This document shows positions 33,694 to 42,248 of a stretch of 64,000 bases of DNA, piece after piece (within the stretch, counting starts at the first letter, position 1; each line of letters starts with the position of its first letter). Position numbers and translations under genes: made by a program. The notes under the pieces were generated by a model. That model saw nothing but the letters and a program-made list of their open reading frames with translations, had not been told where the DNA came from and ran no database searches. Origin of the DNA: Catenovulum sediminis. GTDB taxonomy: Bacteria > Pseudomonadota > Gammaproteobacteria > Enterobacterales > Alteromonadaceae. The stretch lies in NCBI RefSeq assembly GCF_040270295.1, contig NZ_JBELOE010000200.1. One strand, given 5' to 3'.

Positions 33694-34461
33694 ATGCCCG
33701 TTGATACAGCCATTTTACTTGCTGCCGGTTTAGGTACGCGTTTAAAGCCCTTAACGAACTCTGTGCCCAAGTGCTTGGCTCCTATTAATGGCACACCACT
33801 TTTGTACTATTGGATAGACAATTTAGTTCGAATGGGGGTAAAAAGGATTTTTATCAATACACATTATTTTGTAGCGCAAGTTGTTAAAGCTGTGCAGCAA
33901 CATCCAGAACGAAATATTATTGAGCTAGTCTACGAGGATAAATTACTCGGAACAGCGGGCACTGTTAGAAATATTCTTAACAAATATGCAATTGATAGCC
34001 CAAATGTATTTATTGCTCATGCTGATAATTTATGCTTTTGTAATTGGTTTAATTTTTTAGATTACCACGCAAATCGTAAAGCCAATATTGAAGTTACAAT
34101 GATGGCATTTCAAACAGATACGCCTTCAAGTTGCGGTATTTTGGAAGTAGATGAGGAAAATCAACTACTGGCATTTCATGAAAAGGTCGAAAATCCACCC
34201 GGAAATTTAGCAAATGGAGCCGTTTATATTTTTTCTGACAAGGCATTAAAGGCTTTTAGAATTTCTAAAATAGAGCTTCCTGATATCAGTCTGGATATTA
34301 TTCCATCTCTCCTTGGAGCAATTCAGGTTTGGGAAAATACTGTGTATTTAAGGGATATTGGGACCCCAATATCGTATCAGCAAGCACAATCAGATGTACT
34401 TAAATACATAGATTCCAAGCCATTAATAGATGGTCAAATGAGTCACAAAATCACGCCTTAA
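33694..34461 (+). CDS. Sugar-1-phosphate nucleotidyltransferase, HddC-like
   Basis: A 255-residue nucleotidyltransferase with LLAAGLGTRLKPLTNSVPK near residue 8, the NTP-binding signature, and HADNLCF near 108 for metal and sugar binding. The length and lack of a C-terminal beta-helix match HddC-type D-glycero-D-manno-heptose 1-phosphate guanylyltransferases better than GlmU or RmlA. Mannose-1-phosphate guanylyltransferase or glucose-1-phosphate transferase activities are alternatives. It is the last gene of the island and ends 76 bases before the flagellin start. Confidence 0.78.
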   Translation: MPVDTAILLAAGLGTRLKPLTNSVPKCLAPINGTPLLYYWIDNLVRMGVKRIFINTHYFVAQVVKAVQQHPERNIIELVYEDKLLGTAGTVRNILNKYAIDSPNVFIAHADNLCFCNWFNFLDYHANRKANIEVTMMAFQTDTPSSCGILEVDEENQLLAFHEKVENPPGNLANGAVYIFSDKALKAFRISKIELPDISLDIIPSLLGAIQVWENTVYLRDIGTPISYQQAQSDVLKYIDSKPLIDGQMSHKITP

Positions 34462-34465
34462 ACAC

Positions 34466-34492
34466 TTGTCAATTTCTCAGTTATGCTATACT
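34466..34492 (+). promoter_or_regulatory. Probable extended -10 sigma-70 promoter of flagellin gene
   Basis: TGC-TATACT (34484-34492) is a perfect extended -10 element. A TTGTCA that could serve as -35 lies at 34466-34471, with a short 15-base spacer. No sigma-28 (TAAAGTTT / GCCGATAA) or sigma-54 element was seen before the flagellin start. The site lies just past the hddC-like stop. Confidence 0.5.
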
Positions 34493-34537
34493 GTACAAAT
34501 ATCACTCAATGCATTGAAGTAGTTTAAGGATGCGGTT

Positions 34538-35341
34538 ATGGCTATTAACAATATTTCGTCTGGCGCTAATGCCAATTTTTTAGACCAGATTAATCGAAAA
34601 CAAGACACTATTTTTGAGCAATTGTCGTCTGGTAAAAAAGTTAATAAAGCGGCAGATGCTGCGGCCGCCCAACAGATTATCGAACGACTTTCTTCTGAAT
34701 CAAACGCCTATCAACAATCTGTGCGTAATGCGTACGATGGTATTTCATTATCACAAGTAGCGGATGGAGCATTGCAAGGCATCAACGATGATGCACAGCG
34801 AATCAGAGAGCTTACCCAACAAGCAGGTAGTGGGATATTAACTGATGCAGACCGACAGGCAATTCAGTCTGAAATTTCCGGTTTACAGCAAAATATTCAA
34901 AGCACAATTGAAAATACCGAATTTAACGGTCAGTCATTATTTACCCAAGACAATGAGTTTTCTTTTCAGGTTGGCTCGGGGGCAGGGCAATCTCGTTCGG
35001 TAAATACATCTGATTTAGCGTCACAGTTATCTGGTTTACAAAATATTGATGTCACTTCTGGAAATATTGATACAGCATTAGAGTCAATCGACAGCGCAAT
35101 TGAGTTCGTTGGTTCAGAGCGAGGCAGTTTAGGCGCAACAGCCAATGCATTTGAATCTGCCATCAATAACCTAAATACGACAAACGAAAATGTACAAGCT
35201 GCCCGTAGTCGTCTACAGGATACTGATTATGCTCAGGCTACCGCTGATCAAGCAGCAAATGATATTTTAAGCCAAAGCTCCAATATCGTTGCGGCGCAAG
35301 CTCGGCAACAACAAGAGTCTGTATTAAGTTTGCTGAGTTAA
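34538..35341 (+). CDS. Flagellin, short divergent form
   Basis: 267 residues, consisting almost only of the conserved D0/D1 regions. The N-terminal part has LSSGKKVNKAADAAAAQQI and VRNAYDGISLSQVADGALQ. The C-terminal part has ARSRLQDTDYAQATADQAANDIL and ends in SVLSLLS. The surface-exposed central domain is essentially absent. Flagellin forms the filament after export by the type III apparatus. An AAGGA ribosome-binding site lies 7 bases before the ATG. The divergence from standard flagellin ends suggests either a minor filament subunit or a fast-evolving lineage. It is the likeliest acceptor for the adjacent glycan island. Confidence 0.9.
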   Translation: MAINNISSGANANFLDQINRKQDTIFEQLSSGKKVNKAADAAAAQQIIERLSSESNAYQQSVRNAYDGISLSQVADGALQGINDDAQRIRELTQQAGSGILTDADRQAIQSEISGLQQNIQSTIENTEFNGQSLFTQDNEFSFQVGSGAGQSRSVNTSDLASQLSGLQNIDVTSGNIDTALESIDSAIEFVGSERGSLGATANAFESAINNLNTTNENVQAARSRLQDTDYAQATADQAANDILSQSSNIVAAQARQQQESVLSLLS

Positions 35342-35367
35342 GCAAACAACATTCTTATATATAACGT

Positions 35368-35405
35368 AAAAGCAGTGCGCTCATCCCGTGCTGCTTTTTC
35401 TTTTT
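35368..35405 (+). terminator. Intrinsic terminator after flagellin gene
   Basis: AAAAGCAG (35368-35375) pairs with CTGCTTTT (35391-35398), followed by a T-rich run. It lies 27 bases after the flagellin stop, so flagellin is probably monocistronic. Confidence 0.8.
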
Positions 35406-35560
35406 ATTGCCTCACATTGTCTTAGTTGCTTGCTGGCTATTTACTTCATTTAACGCTAATTACAAAAAATTGACGTTTTTTTTATGCTTTGCTGGATTAA
35501 TCCGCCTTTTTCGTCAATAATTCATCCAAGCCTGAATAAAACAACAATAAATTGACATAG

Positions 35561-37006
35561 ATGCCTTCTGAACGACGAATATTATTAATCGATAGTAAAA
35601 ACGAATCGCTAGAGCAGTTTAAAACTATCTTGCAGTTTATTGATGAAGATTATGATTGGGTATTGCCTGAAGAAGCAGCTCAACATTTAAAGCAACATCA
35701 AAACTGGAAGGCCGTTTTGCTAGGAGCTGGTGTTAAGAATATTGACGATAGCCAAAAGCTGATTAACTCAGCCCCTGAGCTACCTTTTATTGTTCAAGAA
35801 AGCGTTTCTGAGCTCACTGCATTTGCCAATGTCGTTGCGGCGATCAATGGCAGTATCAATTACGCGCAATTTACTCATGCACTGCACCACTGCGAAAGTT
35901 ATTTGCGCAATAAGCCGGGTAAATCGGTTTCCAGCAGTAAAGATTTATTACACACCTTAGTTGGCAAAAGCCAAGAGATGCAAACCGTACGTAAACTCAT
36001 TGAGCAAGTGTCACCAACCGATGCAAACGTACTTGTATTAGGTGAATCCGGTACAGGTAAAGAAGTCGTTGCACAATCTATCCATAGATTGTCTAAACGA
36101 TCGAAAGGCCCTTTTGTACCAGTTAACTGTGGCGCAATACCCGGCGAGCTGTTAGAAAGTGAATTGTTTGGTCATGAAAAAGGCGCTTTTACCGGCGCAA
36201 TTAGTGCACGTAAAGGGCGTTTTGAGCTAGCTCAGGGCGGCACACTATTTTTAGATGAAATCGGCGATATGCCACTGCCAATGCAGGTTAAATTGCTTCG
36301 CGTATTGCAAGAACGTGTTTTTGAGCGAGTCGGTTCAGCGACACAAGTTAAAGCAGACGTTCGGGTTGTTGCTGCCACACACAGAGAGTTAGAACAATTA
36401 GTTGAAGACGGTAAATTTAGGGAAGACTTGTTTTATCGTTTAAATGTATTTCCGATTGAAACCCCGGCACTGCGTGAGCGGCGAGAAGATATCCCTTTGT
36501 TGGCTCAGGAGCTCATTAATCGATTGGCTGAACGTGAAGGTGAGTCAGTTAAATTAACCGACAATGCATACCAGTCATTAATGGAACATAAATGGTCGGG
36601 TAATGTGCGAGAGCTGGCTAATTTATTAGAGCGCTTAACCATTTTATATCCCAATCAAATTGTGGATGTGGCCGATTTACCTGCTAAATATCAACATATT
36701 GAAGTAGAAGCATTTGAACCTGAATACCCTGAGTCAATGTTAGAGCGTGAGGCGCTTAATGACTTGTTTGGTTCTTCTGAAGAAGATTATGACGAAGAAG
36801 ACGACTTTAATGACGTTGGCTTAATGACAAGCTTACCTGAAGAAGGTATCAATCTTAAAGAATACCTTGCTGAGTTAGAAATTAATTTAATCAATCAAGC
36901 GCTTGATTTCCACGATGGTGTGGTTGCAAGAGCTGCCGAAATGTTAGGAATGCGGCGGACAACATTGGTCGAAAAAATGCGTAAATATGGTTTGAACCAA
37001 GCCTAA
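35561..37006 (+). CDS. flrA: Sigma-54-dependent flagellar master regulator FlrA/FleQ
   Basis: 481 residues. An N-terminal REC-like FleQ domain (about 1-120) is followed by an AAA+ sigma-54 activation domain: Walker A GESGTGKE from G161, the sigma-54-contacting GAFTGA from G208, Walker B TLFLDEIGD and the RVFERVGS/ATHRELE segments. A C-terminal Fis-type helix-turn-helix (RAAEMLGMRRTTLVEKMRKYG) ends the protein. It switches on class II flagellar genes, here probably flrBC through the sigma-54 site at 37111. No clear ribosome-binding site precedes the ATG. An acidic linker (EEDYDEEDDFND) separates the AAA+ and DNA-binding parts. Confidence 0.95.
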   Translation: MPSERRILLIDSKNESLEQFKTILQFIDEDYDWVLPEEAAQHLKQHQNWKAVLLGAGVKNIDDSQKLINSAPELPFIVQESVSELTAFANVVAAINGSINYAQFTHALHHCESYLRNKPGKSVSSSKDLLHTLVGKSQEMQTVRKLIEQVSPTDANVLVLGESGTGKEVVAQSIHRLSKRSKGPFVPVNCGAIPGELLESELFGHEKGAFTGAISARKGRFELAQGGTLFLDEIGDMPLPMQVKLLRVLQERVFERVGSATQVKADVRVVAATHRELEQLVEDGKFREDLFYRLNVFPIETPALRERREDIPLLAQELINRLAEREGESVKLTDNAYQSLMEHKWSGNVRELANLLERLTILYPNQIVDVADLPAKYQHIEVEAFEPEYPESMLEREALNDLFGSSEEDYDEEDDFNDVGLMTSLPEEGINLKEYLAELEINLINQALDFHDGVVARAAEMLGMRRTTLVEKMRKYGLNQA

Positions 37007-37043
37007 TTCATTTCTGCTTAAATAAATTTACCGAGTAATATTT

Positions 37044-37080
37044 AAAGCTGTGTCATATTAATGACGCAGCTTTTTTGTTT
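37044..37080 (+). terminator. Intrinsic terminator after flrA
   Basis: A 13-base stem, AAAGCTGTGTCAT (37044-37056) with ATGACGCAGCTTT (37061-37073), has one G-T pair and a four-base loop and is followed by a T-run. It separates flrA from the sigma-54-driven flrBC unit. Confidence 0.92.
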
Positions 37081-37110
37081 TAACTCTTTGATTTTTAAGA
37101 TAAATAAAGT

Positions 37111-37126
37111 TGGCACTTTGATTGCT
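37111..37126 (+). promoter_or_regulatory. Sigma-54 promoter for flrBC
   Basis: TGGCAC at 37111-37116, five bases, then TTGCT at 37122-37126: a match to the TGGCAC-N5-TTGCW consensus with the GG and GC doublets at the right distance. It lies 38 bases before the preferred flrB start and just after the flrA terminator. FlrA is the expected activator. Confidence 0.9.
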
Positions 37127-37163
37127 TTGTAGCCTGTATGGTTTTTTGACACAGGTATATAAA

Positions 37164-38246
37164 ATGCAACTTAATCTTCAAAACTTGGCACAGGAAAGTT
37201 ACGCTGGCGAATTGAACGATTTACGCAGCCAGGCGGCTCGTTTGAGTCATTTGGTGAATATATTGCCTGCTGGTGTCGTAATATTAAATGAAAATGGTTT
37301 TGTCGAAGAAGCCAATCAAATTGCCATCGACTTATTAGGCGAGCCACTTTTGCACGCCCGCTGGATAGATGTGATCGATCGTGCGTTTAATCCCCAAGCG
37401 GATGATGGACACGAAGTTTCATTGCACGATGGCAGAAGAGTTAAGTTAGAAACCACCGCTTTAACACCAGAATCTGGTCAGCTTATTTTACTAACCGATA
37501 TGACCCATACGCGGCTATTGCAAGAGCGTTTAAGCCATTTTAAACAGCTTAGTACGCTGGGTAAAATGATGGCTTCACTAGCGCATCAAATCCGCACTCC
37601 GCTTTCTGCAGCCATGTTGTATGCTTCAAACTTGGCCAATACATCACTTGCTAAGATTTCACAAAGCAATTTTCAGCAAAAACTGATTGCGCGTTTGCAA
37701 GATCTTGATAACCAGATAAACGATATGTTGTTGTTTGCCAAAACTGGTCAAAAGCAAGTTGCGGTAACCTTGTCTCTGGGTCAGTTATTATCTGAAGTGC
37801 AAACTGGTAGTGAAGCAATGATTTTACAAAATCAAGGCCATTTATCGACGCAACTGCCAGAACCAGACATTTTAATTTATGGCAACAAAAATGCGTTGGC
37901 CAGTGCCATTCAAAACCTGATTCACAACAGCATTCAAATTATCGGTGCAGGGGCTCGCATTCAACTGCTTGCCAAACGGAGTCCTGAAAATCCAGACAAT
38001 GTTTGGGTGCAAGTTATAGATAACGGTCCCGGTATTACTAAAGAGATCCAAGAGCAAATTTTTGAGCCGTTTTTCACGACACGTGGTAAAGGAACCGGCC
38101 TTGGTTTGGCGGTTGTAAAGGCCGTGACAGAACAACATCAAGGTCGGGTTTTTGTTGAATCGCAACTTAACAGCGGCTGCACATTTACCTTAGAGTTGCC
38201 TGTATTGGTCACCAAACCTGTACAACTGGCTGCAGGTCAAAATTAA
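37164..38246 (+). CDS. flrB: Flagellar sensor histidine kinase FlrB/FleS
   Basis: About 360 residues from the ATG at 37164. The frame is open from a TTG at 37122, but that codon is the -12 element of the sigma-54 promoter, so the ATG is the true start. Residues 30-120 resemble a PAS domain (LPAGVVILNENGFVEEANQ). The phosphoacceptor H141 lies in LAHQIRTPLSAAM. The HATPase domain has VIDNGPGI and the GKGTGLGLAVV G2 box. No membrane segment is present, as is usual for cytoplasmic FlrB. It phosphorylates FlrC, encoded 12 bases downstream. Confidence 0.93.
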   Translation: MQLNLQNLAQESYAGELNDLRSQAARLSHLVNILPAGVVILNENGFVEEANQIAIDLLGEPLLHARWIDVIDRAFNPQADDGHEVSLHDGRRVKLETTALTPESGQLILLTDMTHTRLLQERLSHFKQLSTLGKMMASLAHQIRTPLSAAMLYASNLANTSLAKISQSNFQQKLIARLQDLDNQINDMLLFAKTGQKQVAVTLSLGQLLSEVQTGSEAMILQNQGHLSTQLPEPDILIYGNKNALASAIQNLIHNSIQIIGAGARIQLLAKRSPENPDNVWVQVIDNGPGITKEIQEQIFEPFFTTRGKGTGLGLAVVKAVTEQHQGRVFVESQLNSGCTFTLELPVLVTKPVQLAAGQN

Positions 38247-38258
38247 TCGGAGGTCATC

Positions 38259-39590
38259 ATGGACAATAAAATATTATTAGTCGAAGACGATGAAAATTTA
38301 AGAGATGCTATTTCAGATACCTTATTAATTGGTGGTTTTCAGTGTATTGAAGCAGAAAACGGTGAGCAGGCTTTAGTTTTATTGAATCAACAACCCATTT
38401 CTTTGATTATCAGTGATGTACAAATGCCCGGTATAAATGGTTTATCTTTGCTGAAATCGGTTAAAACAAAATTTCCAGAGATGCCATTTTTATTGATGAC
38501 GGCATTTGCCAATATTAAAGATGCAGTCGATGCGATGCGCGAAGGTGCGACTGATTATTTAGCAAAACCCTTTTCACCTGAAGTTTTATTAAACTTGGTC
38601 GGGCGCTATATGCCAGAAGACAAAAGTGAAAGTTATAAACCCGTGGTTGCAGATGAAAAAAGCATACAAATGCTACAGCTTGCCAGTCGGGTCGCTAAGT
38701 CTGATGCCTCGGTTATGGTGCTCGGGCCCAGTGGCTCGGGTAAAGAGGTTTTGGCGCGTTTTATTCATAACGAATCGCCACGTAGTGAAAATGCATTTAT
38801 CGCCATCAATTGCGCAGCGATCCCTGAAAATATGTTAGAAGCAACGCTTTTTGGCTATGAAAAAGGTGCCTTTACTGGCGCGCTTCAGGCTTGTCCGGGC
38901 AAGTTTGAGCAAGCTCAGCAGGGCACGATTTTATTAGATGAAATTTCAGAAATGGATTTAGCGCTACAGGCAAAATTATTGCGAGTCTTGCAAGAGCGGG
39001 AAGTAGAGCGCCTAGGTGGACGAAAAACCATTAAATTAGATGTTCGGGTCATTGCAACCAGCAACCAGGATTTAAAACAAGCGGTAGCCAATGGTACATT
39101 TCGTGAAGATTTATATTATCGTTTAAACGTATTTCCGCTGACTTGGTTGCCTTTAAGTGAGCGTAAGTTAGATATTTTACCCTTAGCTGAGCACTTAATT
39201 GAACGTCACTCAGTGCGGGCGCAAAAGCAAGCGCCCAAATTAACCACGGCAGCGCGAAGTTTGTTGCAACAACATAGCTGGCCGGGAAATGTCAGAGAGC
39301 TTGATAACGTGATACAGCGCGCGTTAATTTTATGCCAGCATCAAATTATTGACGCTGCTGATATTTTGATTGAAGCGGATACTGCAGTACCCAATAATGT
39401 GCCGGTTGAGAATAATGATGAGTCTTTAGGTAAAGAGCTGCGGCAACAAGAACATCAAATTATTTTAGACACCTTAATTGCTTGTCATGGCAAACGAAAT
39501 AAAGTGGCAGATAAACTTGGCATCAGCCCGCGGACGTTGCGATATAAAATTGCCAAAATGAAAGAAATGGGAATTGAAATACCTGTATAG
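38259..39590 (+). CDS. flrC: Sigma-54-dependent response regulator FlrC/FleR
   Basis: 443 residues. The receiver domain (1-120) has the phosphorylation site D53 in IISDVQMPG and conserved Lys in LAKPF. The AAA+ domain carries GPSGSGKEVLA, GAFTGA in YEKGAFTGALQA, and ILLDEISEM. The C-terminal helix-turn-helix is DKLGISPRTLRYKIAKM. It should activate class III sigma-54 promoters such as the one before fliE at 40097. A good GGAGG ribosome-binding site precedes the ATG. Confidence 0.95.
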   Translation: MDNKILLVEDDENLRDAISDTLLIGGFQCIEAENGEQALVLLNQQPISLIISDVQMPGINGLSLLKSVKTKFPEMPFLLMTAFANIKDAVDAMREGATDYLAKPFSPEVLLNLVGRYMPEDKSESYKPVVADEKSIQMLQLASRVAKSDASVMVLGPSGSGKEVLARFIHNESPRSENAFIAINCAAIPENMLEATLFGYEKGAFTGALQACPGKFEQAQQGTILLDEISEMDLALQAKLLRVLQEREVERLGGRKTIKLDVRVIATSNQDLKQAVANGTFREDLYYRLNVFPLTWLPLSERKLDILPLAEHLIERHSVRAQKQAPKLTTAARSLLQQHSWPGNVRELDNVIQRALILCQHQIIDAADILIEADTAVPNNVPVENNDESLGKELRQQEHQIILDTLIACHGKRNKVADKLGISPRTLRYKIAKMKEMGIEIPV

Positions 39591-39618
39591 AATAATAGAT
39601 TTTTGAGCATTGAGCTGT

Positions 39619-39973
39619 GTAGATCGTCCTTTAGGGCGACAGTTTTTAATTCAAAACCAGTGCACCTTGCTTTGTTGGTCTAAAGACCAACCTACATTGT
39701 TGGGGGTTTAGGGTGACAGTTTTTTCATTCAAAATCTGTGCATATTGCTTTTGTTGGCCTAAAGACCAACCTACATTATTGTCGGTTTAGGGCGACAGTT
39801 TTTTCATTCAAAATCTGTGCATCTTGCTTTGTTGGCCTAAAGACCAACCTACAGGGCGACATCGTGCATATTGTAAGTTTTGTCGGGCTAAAGCCGCGAC
39901 CTACATTTTAGTTTTAAGTGTCAAGTTTTGAGCTACGAGTATCGAGCTGTGTAGGTCGTCCTTTAGGGCGACA
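39619..39973. repeat. Array of REP-like palindromes, partly as a 79-bp tandem repeat
   Basis: Six palindromic units with a GTAGG-type head lie in this otherwise gene-free stretch (39591-40169): 39619-39641, 39674-39695, 39753-39774, 39831-39852, 39882-39904 and 39951-39973. The first and last read GTAG(A/G)TCGTCC...GGGCGACA. The middle four are in the opposite orientation, with GTTGG or GTCGG stems and CCTAC at the 3' end. Between units the sequence (CAGTTTTT..TTCAAAA..GTGCA..TTGCTTT) repeats about every 79 bases. This matches REP elements mobilised by RAYT transposases; no RAYT gene is in the window. Confidence 0.8.
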
Positions 39974-39977
39974 AGTG

Positions 39978-40019
39978 GCAAGTTACAAGTAGTAAGTTAC
40001 AAGTCGCAAGTTACAAGTA
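39978..40019. repeat. Three-copy 14-bp tandem repeat
   Basis: Three 14-base units around AAGTTACAAGT (units start near 39978, 39992 and 40006), followed by decaying copies to about 40045. It directly follows the REP-like array and precedes the fliE sigma-54 promoter. Confidence 0.7.
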
Positions 40020-40096
40020 ATAAAAGGCAAGCAACAAGTTTCAAACTCATCAAGTCGACAAATTCAGTCGTTAACCTACAAGTTGTTTTAAATATC

Positions 40097-40112
40097 TGGC
40101 ACACCCTGTGCA
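40097..40112 (+). promoter_or_regulatory. Sigma-54 promoter for the fliE operon
   Basis: TGGCAC at 40097-40102, five bases, then GTGCA at 40108-40112, keeping the GG/GC doublets in the sigma-54 spacing. It lies 57 bases before the fliE start. FlrC is the likely activator; the REP array lies immediately upstream, where enhancer sites would be expected. Confidence 0.8.
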
Positions 40113-40169
40113 TTACCCCTTTTAACAAGATTCAAAAGTTCAATATTTTGACACGAAAGGGGTAACAAT

Positions 40170-40508
40170 ATGAAAATTGGAGCAGACAACCTATACGCAC
40201 AAATGCAATCTTTGGCGGCACAGGCTGGTACACCTATCCAATCAGAAGTCGCACCTGTCGGACCAAAAGTCGAAAATGCGAACTCATCCACCTTTGGTAA
40301 ATTACTCAATCAAGCCGTCGAAAACGTCAACGAACTCGGGCACAAATCTAAAGAGATGACCAACCGATTTGAAATGGGTGATCAAAGTGTATCGCTGGCT
40401 GACGTTATGATAGCTAAAGGTAAAGCAGGTATCGCTTTCGAAGCAACTGTGCATGTACGCAACAAAGTGATGGAAGCGTACGATAAAATTAGCAACATGC
40501 CTGTATAA
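40170..40508 (+). CDS. fliE: Flagellar hook-basal body complex protein FliE
   Basis: A 112-residue protein of the size and helical character of FliE. The C-terminal half (SFGKLLNQAVENVNELGHKSKEM-like region split by a Thr, then SLADVMIAKGKAGIAFEATVHVRNKVMEAY) carries the conserved FliE pattern ending in rod-forming D0 helix. It links the MS ring to the rod. An AAAGGGG ribosome-binding site lies just upstream. First gene of the operon. Confidence 0.93.
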   Translation: MKIGADNLYAQMQSLAAQAGTPIQSEVAPVGPKVENANSSTFGKLLNQAVENVNELGHKSKEMTNRFEMGDQSVSLADVMIAKGKAGIAFEATVHVRNKVMEAYDKISNMPV

Positions 40509-40526
40509 CACAGTATTTCGGAGTAA

Positions 40527-42248
40527 ATGAACGTGGCTGAACAAGGTGCATCAACAGATATCATGGTAAACGACAGTAACACAGATGTCGCAACCACAGA
40601 TATGTCTACAGAAGAACAAAAATCCGGATTTATGGGGTCACTTGGCAATGTTGATATATTGCGTCAAGTGACCTTAATACTCGCACTCGCAATCTGTTTA
40701 GCCATTGCAATTTTTATCATTGTTTGGGCGCGCGAACCTGATTTTCGCCCATTGGGTAAAATGGAAACAGAAGAACTGATCTCCACACTCGATTTCCTCG
40801 ATCAACAAAAAATAGAATACCGCCTAGACGGTGATGTGATTTATGTCATCGAAGATGAATACCAAGACATTAAATTAAAAATGACGCGCTCTGGGTTATC
40901 AAGCGGTCCTGCAAAAGGCGACGACATATTATTGACAGATATGGGTTTTGGCGTCAGCCAACGTGTTGAAGCCGAGCGACTAAAATATAGTCGCGAGCAA
41001 ACTTTAGCACGCACAATAGAAGAGCTACATTCCATTCAACGCGCAAAAGTATTATTGGCGATACCAAAAGAAAACGTCTTTGCACGGCATGAAAAAAAAC
41101 CAAGCGCTACTGTCGTACTAAGTATGAAACGCGGCAAAATGCTCGCATCAGAAGAAGTCGATTCTGTCGTTGATATCGTTTCATCAGCCGTTCAAGGGTT
41201 AGAGCCAACACGCGTCACAGTAACAGACCAAAATGGTCGATTATTAAATTCAGGTTCACAAAACGACTTGTCTTCCAGAACCCGAAAAGAATATGAAATT
41301 GAGCAAAAACGAGAAGCTGAATACCTCGAAAAAATCGACTCAATATTAATTCCTGTGGTTGGCTTAGGTAATTATACCGCGCAAGTTGATGTCACAATGG
41401 ACTTTACCTCAATTGAGCAAACACAAAAACGTTACAATCCTGATTTGCCTGCCGTGCGCAGTGAAATGACGGTCGAAACAAATTCACTGGGCGGCATCGC
41501 AGCGGGTATTCCGGGGGCATTGACAAATCAACCCCCGCTAGAATCTAACATCCCAGAAGAAGCTAGAGGGGGGGACGGCAATGCTTCTCCCAGTAAAAGT
41601 CATCGTGAAGCGACACGAAATTATGAACTAGACACAACAATTAGTCATACCCGCCAGCAAACCGGTGTAATTCGCCGTTTAAGTGTGTCGGTTGCGGTTG
41701 ATTATTTGCCAAATGTAAATGACGAAACCAATGAAACAACCTATGATCCCAGAACCACAGCCGAGCTCGCAAATATCCGAAGATTATTACAAGGTGGTCT
41801 TGGTTTTGATGTGCAGCGTGGTGATACGTTAGAAGTTGTAACTGTGCCTTTTGTTCGTACCGATTTAGGTGAAATTGAAGAAACACCACTGCTTGAACAA
41901 CCTTGGTTTACTAAATTAGTACGCTTGTTATTAGGTACAATTATCATCGTAGTGCTAATCTTAGCGGTAGTTCGTCCGATGTTACGTAAGTTAATTTATC
42001 CAGAAGAAGTGGTGGATGAGTATTCAGACGACTCAATTTCATCGGGTGTTGATTTAGGTGATGAAACCATTGACATGTTATCGGCAGATTTTGATGCAAG
42101 TTCAGTTGGTTTCAATCAGGATGGTACCTTGATGTTACCAGATCTGCACAAAGACGAAGACGTATTAAAAGCGGTTCGAGCGTTAGTTGCCAACGAACCA
42201 ATATTATCCGCACAAGTTGTAAAAGCATGGTTGAACGAAGATGCCTGA
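40527..42248 (+). CDS. fliF: Flagellar MS-ring protein FliF
   Basis: 573 residues. A hydrophilic N terminus is followed by a first membrane segment at about 47-67, ring-building motifs (LDQQKIEYRLDGD near 91, ARTIEELHSIQRAKVLLAIP), a long periplasmic region, and a second membrane segment near 466-484. The C-terminal tail (DLHKDEDVLKAVRALVANEPILSAQVVKAWL) is the FliG-binding part. It forms the membrane ring on which switch and export gate assemble. A seven-G run encodes a Gly-Gly pair in the periplasmic loop. It overlaps fliG by eight bases. Confidence 0.96.
   Translation: MNVAEQGASTDIMVNDSNTDVATTDMSTEEQKSGFMGSLGNVDILRQVTLILALAICLAIAIFIIVWAREPDFRPLGKMETEELISTLDFLDQQKIEYRLDGDVIYVIEDEYQDIKLKMTRSGLSSGPAKGDDILLTDMGFGVSQRVEAERLKYSREQTLARTIEELHSIQRAKVLLAIPKENVFARHEKKPSATVVLSMKRGKMLASEEVDSVVDIVSSAVQGLEPTRVTVTDQNGRLLNSGSQNDLSSRTRKEYEIEQKREAEYLEKIDSILIPVVGLGNYTAQVDVTMDFTSIEQTQKRYNPDLPAVRSEMTVETNSLGGIAAGIPGALTNQPPLESNIPEEARGGDGNASPSKSHREATRNYELDTTISHTRQQTGVIRRLSVSVAVDYLPNVNDETNETTYDPRTTAELANIRRLLQGGLGFDVQRGDTLEVVTVPFVRTDLGEIEETPLLEQPWFTKLVRLLLGTIIIVVLILAVVRPMLRKLIYPEEVVDEYSDDSISSGVDLGDETIDMLSADFDASSVGFNQDGTLMLPDLHKDEDVLKAVRALVANEPILSAQVVKAWLNEDA

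Noticed and set aside
1..34461. A pseudaminic or legionaminic acid pathway
   Set aside because: PtmA-like SDR and aminotransferase suggested it, but no NeuB/PseI-type synthase or NeuA/PseF-type CMP-nonulosonate transferase is present in the window; they could lie upstream.
35470..35517. TTGACG/CGTCAA inverted repeat upstream of flrA as a regulator site
   Set aside because: Arms are six bases and 36 bases apart, and no good promoter pairing was found, so it was not called.
39619..39973. A CRISPR array
   Set aside because: Units are palindromes of both orientations with repeated, not unique, intervening sequence, and no cas genes are near.
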